Assembly: GCF_003626645.1 (NCBI RefSeq) | Contig: NZ_RBAM01000008.1 | Span: forward strand, 62,001-126,000 | Direction: 5' to 3' | Source: Streptomyces klenkii | GTDB lineage: Bacteria > Actinomycetota > Actinomycetes > Streptomycetales > Streptomycetaceae | DNA length: 64,000 bases | In this document: piece after piece, positions 1 through 7,541 of the stretch | Layout of the letters: each line of letters begins with the position of its first letter | Numbering within the stretch: position 1 is the stretch's first letter | Made by a program: the position numbers and the translations under genes | The notes under the pieces: generated by a model | Databases searched by the model: none | What the model was told of the DNA's origin: nothing | What the model saw: only the letters and a program-made list of their open reading frames with translations

Positions 1-342
1 CGCTACGAGGCCCGCTTCCGCGCGGACGGACTGCTGCCCGAGGGCTCCTACATCCGTACGACGGAGGCCTGGGACTACGGGCGGGCCTCCGGCATGGCCC
101 GCTGGGGGCTCGGGGCGCGTTTCTGCACCCTGGAGGATGCCGAGCAGGCGGTTCTCCGCGCCGGCCGCGCCGCGCAGTCCGCGTACCGCTCATGGGAGGA
201 CTTCTCCGCCGGCTACATCCTTGGGCGGTGCCTCCACTTCGACGAGGAGGAATTCGGCAGCTGGTACCAGGAAATGGTCGACGCTCACCGCCTCCTCACG
301 ACCGATCCCGCCAGCCCCTGGCTGAACATCCCCTGGAAATAA
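1..342 (+). CDS. DUF1266 domain protein, 3' part only
   Basis: The reading frame is open from base 1, so the true start lies before the window; only the last 113 residues are seen. They contain AWDYGRASGMARWG, a following W-x-x-F-x-x-G-Y-x-x-G-R stretch (SWEDFSAGYILGR) and a C-terminal SPWLNIPW. This is the arrangement I know from DUF1266 proteins, which are common, mostly cytoplasmic proteins of unknown role in Streptomyces. No signal peptide or membrane segment is visible in this part. The next gene is on the same strand about 100 bp downstream and encodes an exported enzyme, so a shared transcript is possible but not shown. The family call is moderately secure; no function is implied. Confidence 0.7.
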   Translation, partial: RYEARFRADGLLPEGSYIRTTEAWDYGRASGMARWGLGARFCTLEDAEQAVLRAGRAAQSAYRSWEDFSAGYILGRCLHFDEEEFGSWYQEMVDAHRLLTTDPASPWLNIPWK

Positions 343-444
343 GGGTGGAGGCCCCGCCAACCCCTACGGGTATGGCTACCCCCACCTCCCCGTGGGGAGT
401 TGGCCTCATGGGCAGGTGGTTCGGGTTCGGACAGCCTGGTGTTC

Positions 445-1941
445 ATGAGATCACGTAGCCGTGCAGCCATGATCGTGGCCCTGTCCGTTGCCGCCTGTGC
501 CGGTGTGGTGAGCGCTCCCGCGTACGCCGCCGCGCCCGCCGACTCCCCCGTTTCCTCGCTCAAGTGGCATCCCTGTACCGCCGAGGGCAGTGCCCCCGGG
601 GCCGAGTGCGCCACGCTTCCCGTTCCGCTCGACTACCGGAAGCCCTCCGGGCCCACCGTCGACATTGCGGTTTCCCGGCTTCGGTCCGAGCGGCCGCAGG
701 CGCGGCGGGGGACGTTGTTGCTGATTCCCGGGGGGCCGGGGGGATCGGGGGTCGAGGGGCTTGCGCGGAAGGGGGAGAAGGTGCGGAAGGCCACCAAGGG
801 GGCCTACGACGTCGTCAGTTTCGATCCGCGGGGGGTGGGGGGCAGTACCGCCGCCGACTGCGGGGTATCCGAGGACGACCGGCGGATGGTGGAGTTCCGG
901 GCCTGGCCCGACCCCCATGGGGACATATCCGACGGCGTCGCCCGGGCCCGGCGTGTTGCCGAAGCCTGTGCCCGCAACGGCGGCGACGTCCTCCGCAGCC
1001 TGACCACCCGCAACGAAGCCCGTGACATCGACAGTTTGCGCAAGGCCCTGGGCGAGAAGAAGCTGTCCGCCGTCGGCACGTCCTACGGGACCTACGCCGG
1101 CGCCGTCTACGCGCAGATGTTCCCCGAGCGCACCGACCGCTGGGTCCTCGACAGCAGCGGCGACCCCGACCCCTCCCGCGCACTGCGCGGCTGGCTGGCC
1201 AACATGGCGCAGGGTGCCGACGACGCCTTCCCCGACTTCGCCCGCTGGGCCGCCGACCCGGCCCGCGGCAAGGACCGGCTCGCCGAGCGCGCCGAGGACG
1301 TCCGCCCGATGTTCCTCGCCATGGCCGCGGAGCTCGACCGCAAGCCCCGCACGTTCAAGGACACCGGTCGCCCCCTCACCGGCAACCTGCTGCGGCAGGT
1401 GATGCAGCTGAGCCTCTACGGCAGCGAGAGGTACCCGGACCTCGCCACGCTGATGCAGGCCGTCCGGAACAGCAGCGGAACCGACCCGCTCACCGTCGCC
1501 GAACCCCTCACCGAGCTGCTCTCCCAGCGCGACGTCGCCGTCTTCGCCGGCATCGCCTGCAACGACGTGGCATGGCCGCGCGACGTCGCCTCGTACGAGC
1601 GGGCCGTCGCCGCGGACCGCGCCCGCCATCCCCTCACCGCGGGCATGCCGGCCACCATCACTCCGTGCGCGTTCTGGAAGGACGAGCCCGCGGAGAAGCC
1701 CACCCGCATCACGTCCCGGGGCCCGTCCAACATCCTGATGGTGCAGAACCTGCGCGACCCGGCCACGCCCTACGTCGGAGCCCTGAAGATGCGCGAGGCC
1801 CTCGGCGACCGCGCCCGCCTCGTCACCGTGGACGCCGGCGGCCACGGCGTGTGGCTCAACAGCGGCAACGCTTGCAGCGACCGCGCCGTCAGCGAGTTCC
1901 TCGTCAGCGGGAAGCGGCCGGCCGACGACATGGCCTGCTAG
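445..1941 (+). CDS. Secreted alpha/beta hydrolase, tripeptidyl aminopeptidase type
   Basis: This is a predicted exported serine peptidase of the tripeptidyl aminopeptidase (Tap/SlpD/SlpE-like) group, which removes short peptides from protein N-termini. I start it at ATG 445 because MRSRSRAAM plus a hydrophobic run and an AYA-A cleavage site make a good signal peptide; the longer frame from 400 would bury it. The oxyanion loop reads LLLIPGGPGGSG. The nucleophile is Ser213 in GTSYGT, with Asp438 (LRDPATP) and His467 (GGHGVW) completing the triad. The C-terminal third, with paired cysteines, fits the TAP-like C-terminal domain. At 498 residues the length is usual for the family. Substrate specificity cannot be read from sequence. 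Confidence 0.85.
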   Translation: MRSRSRAAMIVALSVAACAGVVSAPAYAAAPADSPVSSLKWHPCTAEGSAPGAECATLPVPLDYRKPSGPTVDIAVSRLRSERPQARRGTLLLIPGGPGGSGVEGLARKGEKVRKATKGAYDVVSFDPRGVGGSTAADCGVSEDDRRMVEFRAWPDPHGDISDGVARARRVAEACARNGGDVLRSLTTRNEARDIDSLRKALGEKKLSAVGTSYGTYAGAVYAQMFPERTDRWVLDSSGDPDPSRALRGWLANMAQGADDAFPDFARWAADPARGKDRLAERAEDVRPMFLAMAAELDRKPRTFKDTGRPLTGNLLRQVMQLSLYGSERYPDLATLMQAVRNSSGTDPLTVAEPLTELLSQRDVAVFAGIACNDVAWPRDVASYERAVAADRARHPLTAGMPATITPCAFWKDEPAEKPTRITSRGPSNILMVQNLRDPATPYVGALKMREALGDRARLVTVDAGGHGVWLNSGNACSDRAVSEFLVSGKRPADDMAC

Positions 1942-1960
1942 AAGGCCCGACGGCTCCCCC

Positions 1961-2179
1961 TCAGAACAGCTGCTGCTGGCCGTCCATCGGCGGCTCCTCC
2001 GGGTCGAACAGCCTCGGTTCCGTCGCCAGCAGCGGCGCCGAGCGGCGCGAGCCCGGGCAGGAGACCAGCTCGTACGAGAAGGCGGGGCGGCGGCCCGGCG
2101 GGTCGTGGCGGGCATAGCGGCCACCGACGACGGCGATCTCGCGAGTGCATACGGGGCAGGCGCGGCGTGGAGCGGACAT
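1961..2179 (-). CDS. Small conserved hypothetical protein with CPVC motif
   Basis: A 72-residue protein beginning MSAPRRACPVC. It has a CPVC knuckle near the N-terminus and a third cysteine at SCPG, and ends in an acidic and glutamine-rich tail (MDGQQQLF). The cysteines could form part of a zinc-binding knuckle but no complete four-ligand set is present. It lies between the convergent peptidase gene (19 bp away) and the mutase gene upstream on the same strand (about 65 bp), so it may ride on the mutase transcript. The antisense frames here are less Streptomyces-like in codon use. I do not recognise a characterised homologue. Confidence 0.55.
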   Translation of the reverse strand: MSAPRRACPVCTREIAVVGGRYARHDPPGRRPAFSYELVSCPGSRRSAPLLATEPRLFDPEEPPMDGQQQLF

Positions 2180-2243
2180 ACCCTCCAGTGTCGCTCACGG
2201 AGAGCACAGGAAGAGCACGCGAAGAACACGGACGGAACCGCGC

Positions 2244-3824
2244 TCAGAAGGCGTCCGCCGGGACGTACGTCCCCCACACCTCCCGCAGCGCGTTGCACGC
2301 CTCCCCCACCGTGGCCCGCGCCCGCAGGGCGTCCTTCAGGGGGTACAGGACGTTGTCCGTGCCGGCGGCGGCCGTCCGCAGGGCGGCCAGCGCCGTCTCC
2401 ACCGCCCGCCCGTCCCGCTCCTCCCGCAGCCGCGCGAGCCGCTCCCGCTGCCGGGCCTCGATGGCCGGGTCGACGCGCAGCGGTTCGTACGGCTCCTCCT
2501 CGTCGAGCCGGAAGCGGTTGACGCCGACGACGACGCGCTCGCCGCTGTCGGTCTCCTGGGCGATGCGGTACGCGTTGCGCTCGATCTCGGCCTTCTGGAA
2601 GCCCTGTTCGATCGCGGCGACGGCGCCGCCGCGGTCCGCCACCCGGCCCATGAGGTCCACGGCCGCCTCCTCGACCGCGTCGGTGAGGGACTCGACCGCG
2701 TACGAGCCGGCGAAGGGGTCGACCGTGGCCGTCACGTCCGTCTCGTACGCGAGGACCTGCTGCGTGCGCAGCGCCAGCCGGGCCGCCTTGTCCGTCGGCA
2801 GGGCGATGGCCTCGTCGAAGGAGTTGGTGTGCAGGGACTGGGTGCCGCCGAGGACGGCGGCGAGGCCCTGGACGGCGACGCGCACCAGGTTGACCTCCGG
2901 CTGCTGCGCGGTGAGCTGGACGCCGGCCGTCTGGGTGTGGAAGCGCAGCATCTGCGACTTGGGGTCGCGGGCGCCGAACTCCTCCTTCATCACGCGCGCC
3001 CAGATCCGCCGGGCGGCCCGGAACTTGGCGACCTCTTCCAGCAGCGTCGTGCGCGAGACGAAGAAGAAGGACAGGCGCGGGGCGAACGCGTCGACGTCCA
3101 TCCCGGCGGCGACCGCCGTGCGGACGTACTCGATGCCGTTGGCGAGGGTGAAGGCGATCTCCTGCGCGGGCGAGGCGCCGGCCTCGGCCATGTGATAGCC
3201 CGAGATCGAGATCATGTTCCATTTGGGGAGCTCGGCGCCGCAGTACGCGAAGGTGTCGGCGACCAGCCGCAGCGACGGCTTCGGCGGGAAGATGTACGTG
3301 CCGCGGGCGATGTACTCCTTGAGGACGTCGTTCTGGATCGTGCCGGTGAGGCGGTCCGCGGGGGCGCCCTGCTCCTCGCCGACGAGCTGGTACATCAGCA
3401 GCAGGAGCGCAGCGGGGGCGTTGATGGTCATCGACGTGGAGACCTCGCCGAGCGGGATGCCGCCGAAGAGCACCCGCATGTCCTCGACGGAGTCGACCGC
3501 GACGCCCACCTTGCCGACCTCGCCGCTCGCGATCTCCGCGTCGGAGTCGTGGCCCATCTGCGTGGGCAGGTCGAAGGCGACGGACAGGCCGGTGGTGCCG
3601 TGGGCGATGAGCTGCCGGTAGCGGGCGTTGGACTCGGCGGCGGTGCCGAAGCCGGCGTACTGGCGCATCGTCCAGGGCCGGCCCGTGTACATCGTGGGGT
3701 ACACGCCCCGCGTGAAGGGGTACGCGCCGGGCTCGCCGAGCCGCTCGGCCGGGTCCCAGCCGGCGAGGGCGCCGGGGCCGTAGACGGGCTGGACGGGCAG
3801 GCCTGATTCGGTCGACCGGGTCAT
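2244..3824 (-). CDS. Methylmalonyl-CoA mutase family, catalytic large subunit without B12 domain
   Basis: This is an adenosylcobalamin-dependent acyl-CoA mutase catalytic (TIM-barrel) subunit of 526 residues. It ends where full-length MutB would continue into the B12-binding domain, so a separate small subunit must supply B12, as in isobutyryl-CoA mutase or archaeal-type mutases. Conserved segments include RPWTMRQYAGFG, AFDLPTQMG, GTIQNDVLKEY, SISGYHMAEAG (His211) and FGGTQSLHTNSFDEA-like text. Tyr56 and Arg174 align, by my reading, with MutB Tyr89 and Arg207. Those residues bind the methylmalonyl carboxylate; isobutyryl-CoA mutase has Phe and Gln there. I therefore favour methylmalonyl-CoA or a similar acidic acyl-CoA as substrate. 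No small subunit is encoded in the window. Confidence 0.85.
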   Translation of the reverse strand: MTRSTESGLPVQPVYGPGALAGWDPAERLGEPGAYPFTRGVYPTMYTGRPWTMRQYAGFGTAAESNARYRQLIAHGTTGLSVAFDLPTQMGHDSDAEIASGEVGKVGVAVDSVEDMRVLFGGIPLGEVSTSMTINAPAALLLLMYQLVGEEQGAPADRLTGTIQNDVLKEYIARGTYIFPPKPSLRLVADTFAYCGAELPKWNMISISGYHMAEAGASPAQEIAFTLANGIEYVRTAVAAGMDVDAFAPRLSFFFVSRTTLLEEVAKFRAARRIWARVMKEEFGARDPKSQMLRFHTQTAGVQLTAQQPEVNLVRVAVQGLAAVLGGTQSLHTNSFDEAIALPTDKAARLALRTQQVLAYETDVTATVDPFAGSYAVESLTDAVEEAAVDLMGRVADRGGAVAAIEQGFQKAEIERNAYRIAQETDSGERVVVGVNRFRLDEEEPYEPLRVDPAIEARQRERLARLREERDGRAVETALAALRTAAAGTDNVLYPLKDALRARATVGEACNALREVWGTYVPADAF

Positions 3825-4047
3825 GGGATGCGACGCCTCCCGCTCTCCGCGATGCAGAACAACCTCGGCTTACGAGGCTCCTCGGATTCTGAGGTTCCTC
3901 AACCGGACTCTAGCGGCGGGGCGGGCGGAAAAGAGGGGGGCGCGGGCAGAGCCGGGGGAAGAGCCCCGCCCGCGCCGATGCGCAGGAGCCGACGGTATGG
4001 GGGGAACTCCGGCTCATGCGCAGCCGATGACCAGTCGGCTTCATTTA

Positions 4048-5340
4048 CTACAGCGCCGCGGCGTCGGAAAACGTCACACCCGGGGCCGGAGCACCGAAAC
4101 CCGTACTGCTCCGGACGGGCGGCACAAGGCGGAACACACCGTCCGGGCCGTCGCCGGCGCCGCCCTTGCCGGTGCCGGTCCGGCCGCCGGTGAGCCCACC
4201 GGATCCCGATCCCTTGCCGGCGTCGTCCGCCTTGACCAGGCGCTCGCAGAAGGCACGCAGGTCGACGGCGTCGGCGATGCCGGCGGACCGCTCCAGGGTG
4301 CGGACGTCGTCCTCGTCGACGGCCTTGCCGTGGTGCTGCTGGGCGTCCAGGTAGTCGCGGCACATGCGGACGGCCCAGGCCGTGCCGGGCTTGGCGCCGT
4401 CGTTGCGGCCGTTGTCGTCCTTGTCGCCGCCCTTGCTCTTGCCGGGGCGCGGCGAGGCGGACGGGGAGTCGCCGGGCTCGTTCTTGTCGCCGGGGCCCCG
4501 GCTCCTGCCCGCGCCGGGCGCGGAGCTGCCGGAGCCGTCCGGGGTGCCCGAGCCGCTCGGGCTGCCGTCCCGGCCGCGGGACGGGGACGCGCCGGGCGAG
4601 CGGCGGCCGTCCGGGGAGACGCCGGCGGCGGGGTCGTCGCCGAAGGCCGACACGCTGGGCGCGGCCGCGGGCGGCCCGCTCGCCCGGCCGAAGGGCGCGG
4701 GCAGCACGCCCGCGCCGGCGGCCACCGCGACCCCGCCGATCGCACAGCCCGCGAGGGCCATGGCCAGCGCGGCCTTGACGGGCTGCCAGCGGGGGAAGAA
4801 GCGGCGGGCGAGGGACGGGGCGGAAGCGGGGGCGGCGGGAGCGCCGAGTTGGACGGAAGGTTCGGCCGCGGCGGAGGGACCGGCCACGACGGCCCTCGCC
4901 TCCCGGAACGCGGCCAGCGCGGCCTCCTCCCCGGGCAGCGGCACGCCTTCCGCGGCGGGCGGCGGCACGAGCTCCCGGAGCGCGGCGACGAGCCGATCGG
5001 CCTCGGCCGGTACGGGGGCGCCGTCCGGCGAGGCGCCGGGGCCGGCGACGGAGCCGTCGCCTACGGACGGGCCGTCGCCGTCCGACGAGTCACGCGCGGC
5101 CGAGCCGTCACGTACAGCCGAGCCGTCACGTACAGCCCCGTCCGCGTCCTTGCCCGCGCCCTCGTCCGCCTTCTCGTTCGTACGGGCGCGGCCGTCGGCC
5201 GGGTTGCCCGTCATCTCATCCTGGTCGGCAGCTGCGCTGCCTCGCGCCGGGCCGGCGGCGGGCGAGCCGTTCAGCAAGCGCTCCACGGCGTCGTCGTCCA
5301 GCCAGTCTTCCAGCCAGTCGTACCGGTGGTCGTCCGCCAT
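4048..5340 (-). CDS. Membrane protein coupled to ECF sigma factor (putative sigma regulator)
   Basis: A 430-residue single-pass membrane protein starting MADDHRYDWLEDWL. The first 180 residues are acidic, disordered and cytoplasmic, with short RDGSA-type repeats. A membrane segment at about 188-212 is followed by a long Ser/Pro/Gly/Asp-rich extracytoplasmic tail, with a small folded island near the C-terminus (MCRDYLDAQ and FCERLVK, two cysteines). Its ATG overlaps the sigma factor TGA by one base (TGATG), so the two are translationally coupled and this is the natural candidate for an anti-sigma or sigma-associated protein. It lacks the HxxxCxxC zinc anti-sigma signature. The anti-sigma role is inferred from context only. 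Confidence 0.7.
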   Translation of the reverse strand: MADDHRYDWLEDWLDDDAVERLLNGSPAAGPARGSAAADQDEMTGNPADGRARTNEKADEGAGKDADGAVRDGSAVRDGSAARDSSDGDGPSVGDGSVAGPGASPDGAPVPAEADRLVAALRELVPPPAAEGVPLPGEEAALAAFREARAVVAGPSAAAEPSVQLGAPAAPASAPSLARRFFPRWQPVKAALAMALAGCAIGGVAVAAGAGVLPAPFGRASGPPAAAPSVSAFGDDPAAGVSPDGRRSPGASPSRGRDGSPSGSGTPDGSGSSAPGAGRSRGPGDKNEPGDSPSASPRPGKSKGGDKDDNGRNDGAKPGTAWAVRMCRDYLDAQQHHGKAVDEDDVRTLERSAGIADAVDLRAFCERLVKADDAGKGSGSGGLTGGRTGTGKGGAGDGPDGVFRLVPPVRSSTGFGAPAPGVTFSDAAAL

Positions 5341-6080
5341 CACATGTCCTTCTGCGTCCGAGCACGCATTTGCGTCACACCGGCAGAAGCGTTCGCTCCG
5401 GGGTGGTCCCCGGGGAGTGACCGCCGCTGCTGGGGGACGGTGTCGGTGACCCGCTTCCCCGCCGGCACCGATCCGTTCGCCCCCACGGTCCCGGTCGCCG
5501 CGTCGGCCCCGCCGGTTCCCGCCGTGACCATTTCGGCCAGCCGGCGCAGCCCGCGGTGCGCGGCGGTGCGCACCGCGCCCGGGCGTTTGCCGAGCACCCC
5601 GGCCGCGCTCTTCGCGTCGAGGCCGACGACGACGCGCAGCACGACGGCCTCGGCCTGGTCCTGCGGGAGCTGCGCTATCAGCGCGAGGGTGTTGCCGGTG
5701 CCGAGGGCCTCCAGGGCCTCCCCCGCGGTGTCCGCGTCGGCGGCGCGGCCGGCGAGCTCGCTCTCGTCGCCGCCGATGGCCGGGCGCCGGCCGCGCATGC
5801 GTATGTGGTCCAGGGCGCGGTTGCGCGCGATGCGCGCGGCCCAGCCCCGGAAGCGGTCCGCGTCGCCGCTGAACCGGCCGAGGTCGCGGGCTATCTGCAA
5901 CCACGCCTCCGAGGCCACGTCCTCCGCGTCGGCCTCGCCGACGAGCGTCCGCACGTACCCGAGCAGGCGGGGCTGCACGGAGCGGTAGACCGTACGGAAT
6001 GCCGTCTCGTCCCCACCCTGGGCCGCGTTCACCGCGGCCGTCAGCTCGGCGTCGTCCCCCTGCACGCCCTCATCCTGCAC
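5340..6080 (-). CDS. ECF RNA polymerase sigma factor
   Basis: An extracytoplasmic-function (sigma-70 family) sigma factor. Region 2 is seen as AFRTVYRSVQPRLLGYVRTL followed by DVASEAWLQIARDLGRF and RIARNRALDHIR. Region 4 is seen as LPQDQAEAVVLRVVVGLDAKSAAGVLGKRPGAVRTAAHRGL. About 50 extra residues of low complexity follow region 4. I choose the GTG at 6080 (VQDEGVQGDDAEL), just after the stop of the upstream DUF4328 gene (stop at 6100-6102); a longer frame would run back into that gene. A second in-frame GTG lies 15 bp further in. It is coupled to the membrane protein gene downstream, its likely regulator. Target promoters cannot be inferred. Confidence 0.85.
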   Translation of the reverse strand: MQDEGVQGDDAELTAAVNAAQGGDETAFRTVYRSVQPRLLGYVRTLVGEADAEDVASEAWLQIARDLGRFSGDADRFRGWAARIARNRALDHIRMRGRRPAIGGDESELAGRAADADTAGEALEALGTGNTLALIAQLPQDQAEAVVLRVVVGLDAKSAAGVLGKRPGAVRTAAHRGLRRLAEMVTAGTGGADAATGTVGANGSVPAGKRVTDTVPQQRRSLPGDHPGANASAGVTQMRARTQKDM

Positions 6081-6099
6081 CACTCGGAGATTCCGTGGC

Positions 6100-7125
6100 T
6101 CAGTAGCCCGCCGGCCCGCTGCCGTAAGGATTCTGCGGCGGGTGGGGCCAGCCGGCCGCGGGGCCGCCGGGCTGCTGCTGCCCGGGGGCGTACCCGGGTG
6201 CGCCGTACGGCGCACCGGCGTGCACCGGGGCGCCCGGCATGCCCGGCATGCCGGGGGCGACGGCCGGGCCCGCCGTCGCGCGCCGCTCCTGGAGGCCGCC
6301 GAGCTGGCGGACGACGAGGAGGGCCAGGACGCCGGCGGCGATCATCAGCAGCGTGCCGAAGGCGGAGACGTTCGCGGAGTTCTTCAGCGCTTCGACGTCC
6401 TCGCGCCAGGAGGAGCCGTCGTAGCCCTTGGCCGCGATCCGCGCGCCGGCGCTTGCGCCGAGCACGGAGGAGACCATGGCGCAGACGCCGGAGGCGATCC
6501 ACAGCGTCCACCAGGCGTTGAGCAGGCCCTTGGGGGCGCGGGCGCCCGGCGGGACGCTCGCCTTGTAGATGTCGTTGACGATCTGCTTGGGGAACCAGAA
6601 GTTGACGACCGGGGTGAACCACGCGCCCGCCGCCCAGCCGATGCCGAAGCGGTGGCTGCCGGGGGCGAAGAACTCGGCGTTGATGCGGGCCCGGCGGAAC
6701 CAGACGGCCCACAGCGCGGCCGAGGCGGCCAGGGTGAGGAAGTTCAGCACCGCGGCGATCGTGGCCGCGGCGTCCGTGTCCTGGATGTCCTGCTCCGTGG
6801 TGGAGGTCACGCCGTTGTCGAGCATGTCCTGGATGGCCGCGCGCGTCTGGGTGTCGGTCCAGAAGACGAACAGCAGCACCGCCGTGCTCACGCCGAGCGC
6901 GGTCATCAGCGCGATCCGCAGACCGCGGCGCAGGTCGACGCCGCCGACGGGCATCGGGGCGGCGGGCATCGCGGGGGCGTACGGGTAGGCGGGCGCGGGG
7001 CCGGGTGCCATGCCGGGCGCCATGCCGGGCGCCATGCCGGCGGCCTGCTGCTGGTAGGCACCGCAGGCGGCGCAGCGGCCGTCCGGGCCGACGGCGGCGG
7101 CGCGGCAGTTACCGCACGGATACAT
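6100..7125 (-). CDS. DUF4328 membrane protein with N-terminal zinc ribbon
   Basis: A 341-residue membrane protein. It begins with a CGNC...CAAC zinc-ribbon-like pair (MYPCGNCRAAAVGPDGRCAACG), followed by a Met/Ala/Pro-rich linker with three GMAP repeats. Four hydrophobic segments follow in the DUF4328 pattern (LMTALGVSTAVLLFVFW; LNFLTLAASAALWAVWFRRA; GWAAGAWFTPVVNFWFP; a final segment near TLLMIAAGVLALLVV). The tail is Gly/Pro/Gln-rich (GQQQPGGPAAGWPHPP). The start at 7125 is set by the zinc ribbon. It sits 19 bp upstream of the sigma factor start on the same strand and may belong to that operon. The function is unknown. Confidence 0.8.
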   Translation of the reverse strand: MYPCGNCRAAAVGPDGRCAACGAYQQQAAGMAPGMAPGMAPGPAPAYPYAPAMPAAPMPVGGVDLRRGLRIALMTALGVSTAVLLFVFWTDTQTRAAIQDMLDNGVTSTTEQDIQDTDAAATIAAVLNFLTLAASAALWAVWFRRARINAEFFAPGSHRFGIGWAAGAWFTPVVNFWFPKQIVNDIYKASVPPGARAPKGLLNAWWTLWIASGVCAMVSSVLGASAGARIAAKGYDGSSWREDVEALKNSANVSAFGTLLMIAAGVLALLVVRQLGGLQERRATAGPAVAPGMPGMPGAPVHAGAPYGAPGYAPGQQQPGGPAAGWPHPPQNPYGSGPAGY

Positions 7126-7541
7126 AGGTGAGAACCCCCTGGGAGCGGCCGGCTTCCGGTTCGTCCGGTTTGGCCCGGCCGCTGGGACCAACAAGCGAGA
7201 GATGCGCACCGGCAGCGGCGCGGACCCGCACGTTACGGGCAGTGACCCGGCTTCGTCCAGAAAGGGTCACCGGGGCCGCGGCGCGGGGACCGCGCACCGG
7301 CCGGTGTGACAGTGTGACGAATTGAGGGCTTGCGGCGCTGTAGGAGGTGTGGGCCCCACCAGGGTCCGCACCGGACGGCGGTCGGGGCCTCTCCTGTGGG
7401 GGGTGGCGGCCCCGGCCGTCCTCCGTTCCGGCGGGGTCGCTGACCTGGGCTTCTACCGAGCTCCGCCCGCTGCCGTGACCAACCGCGTGACCAACGCGCC
7501 GCGGTCCGGCGCATATCCGCCGGACCGCCTCCGCGCGTCCT
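7126..7541. other. Intergenic region without recognisable gene
   Basis: Between the DUF4328 gene start and the end of the glycosyltransferase gene, both leftward. Short frames exist in several phases but none has a credible ribosome binding site or recognisable protein. No RNA gene or strong hairpin was seen. It should hold the promoter of the DUF4328-sigma-membrane protein genes. Confidence 0.5.

Noticed and set aside
345..420. Hairpin GAGGCC...GGCCTC after the DUF1266 gene as a terminator
   Set aside because: The stem is interrupted and the loop long; pairing is too weak to call.
451..3222. Very long leftward frame of 923 codons
   Set aside because: It runs antisense to the hydrolase gene and out of phase with the mutase gene, and encodes Arg/Gly/Pro-rich low-complexity text; a third-position G+C shadow.
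3861..3896. AACCTC...GAGGTT inverted repeat upstream of the mutase as a cobalamin riboswitch
   Set aside because: The stretch is short and lacks a B12-box-like sequence or the size of such a riboswitch; it may be a simple operator or chance.
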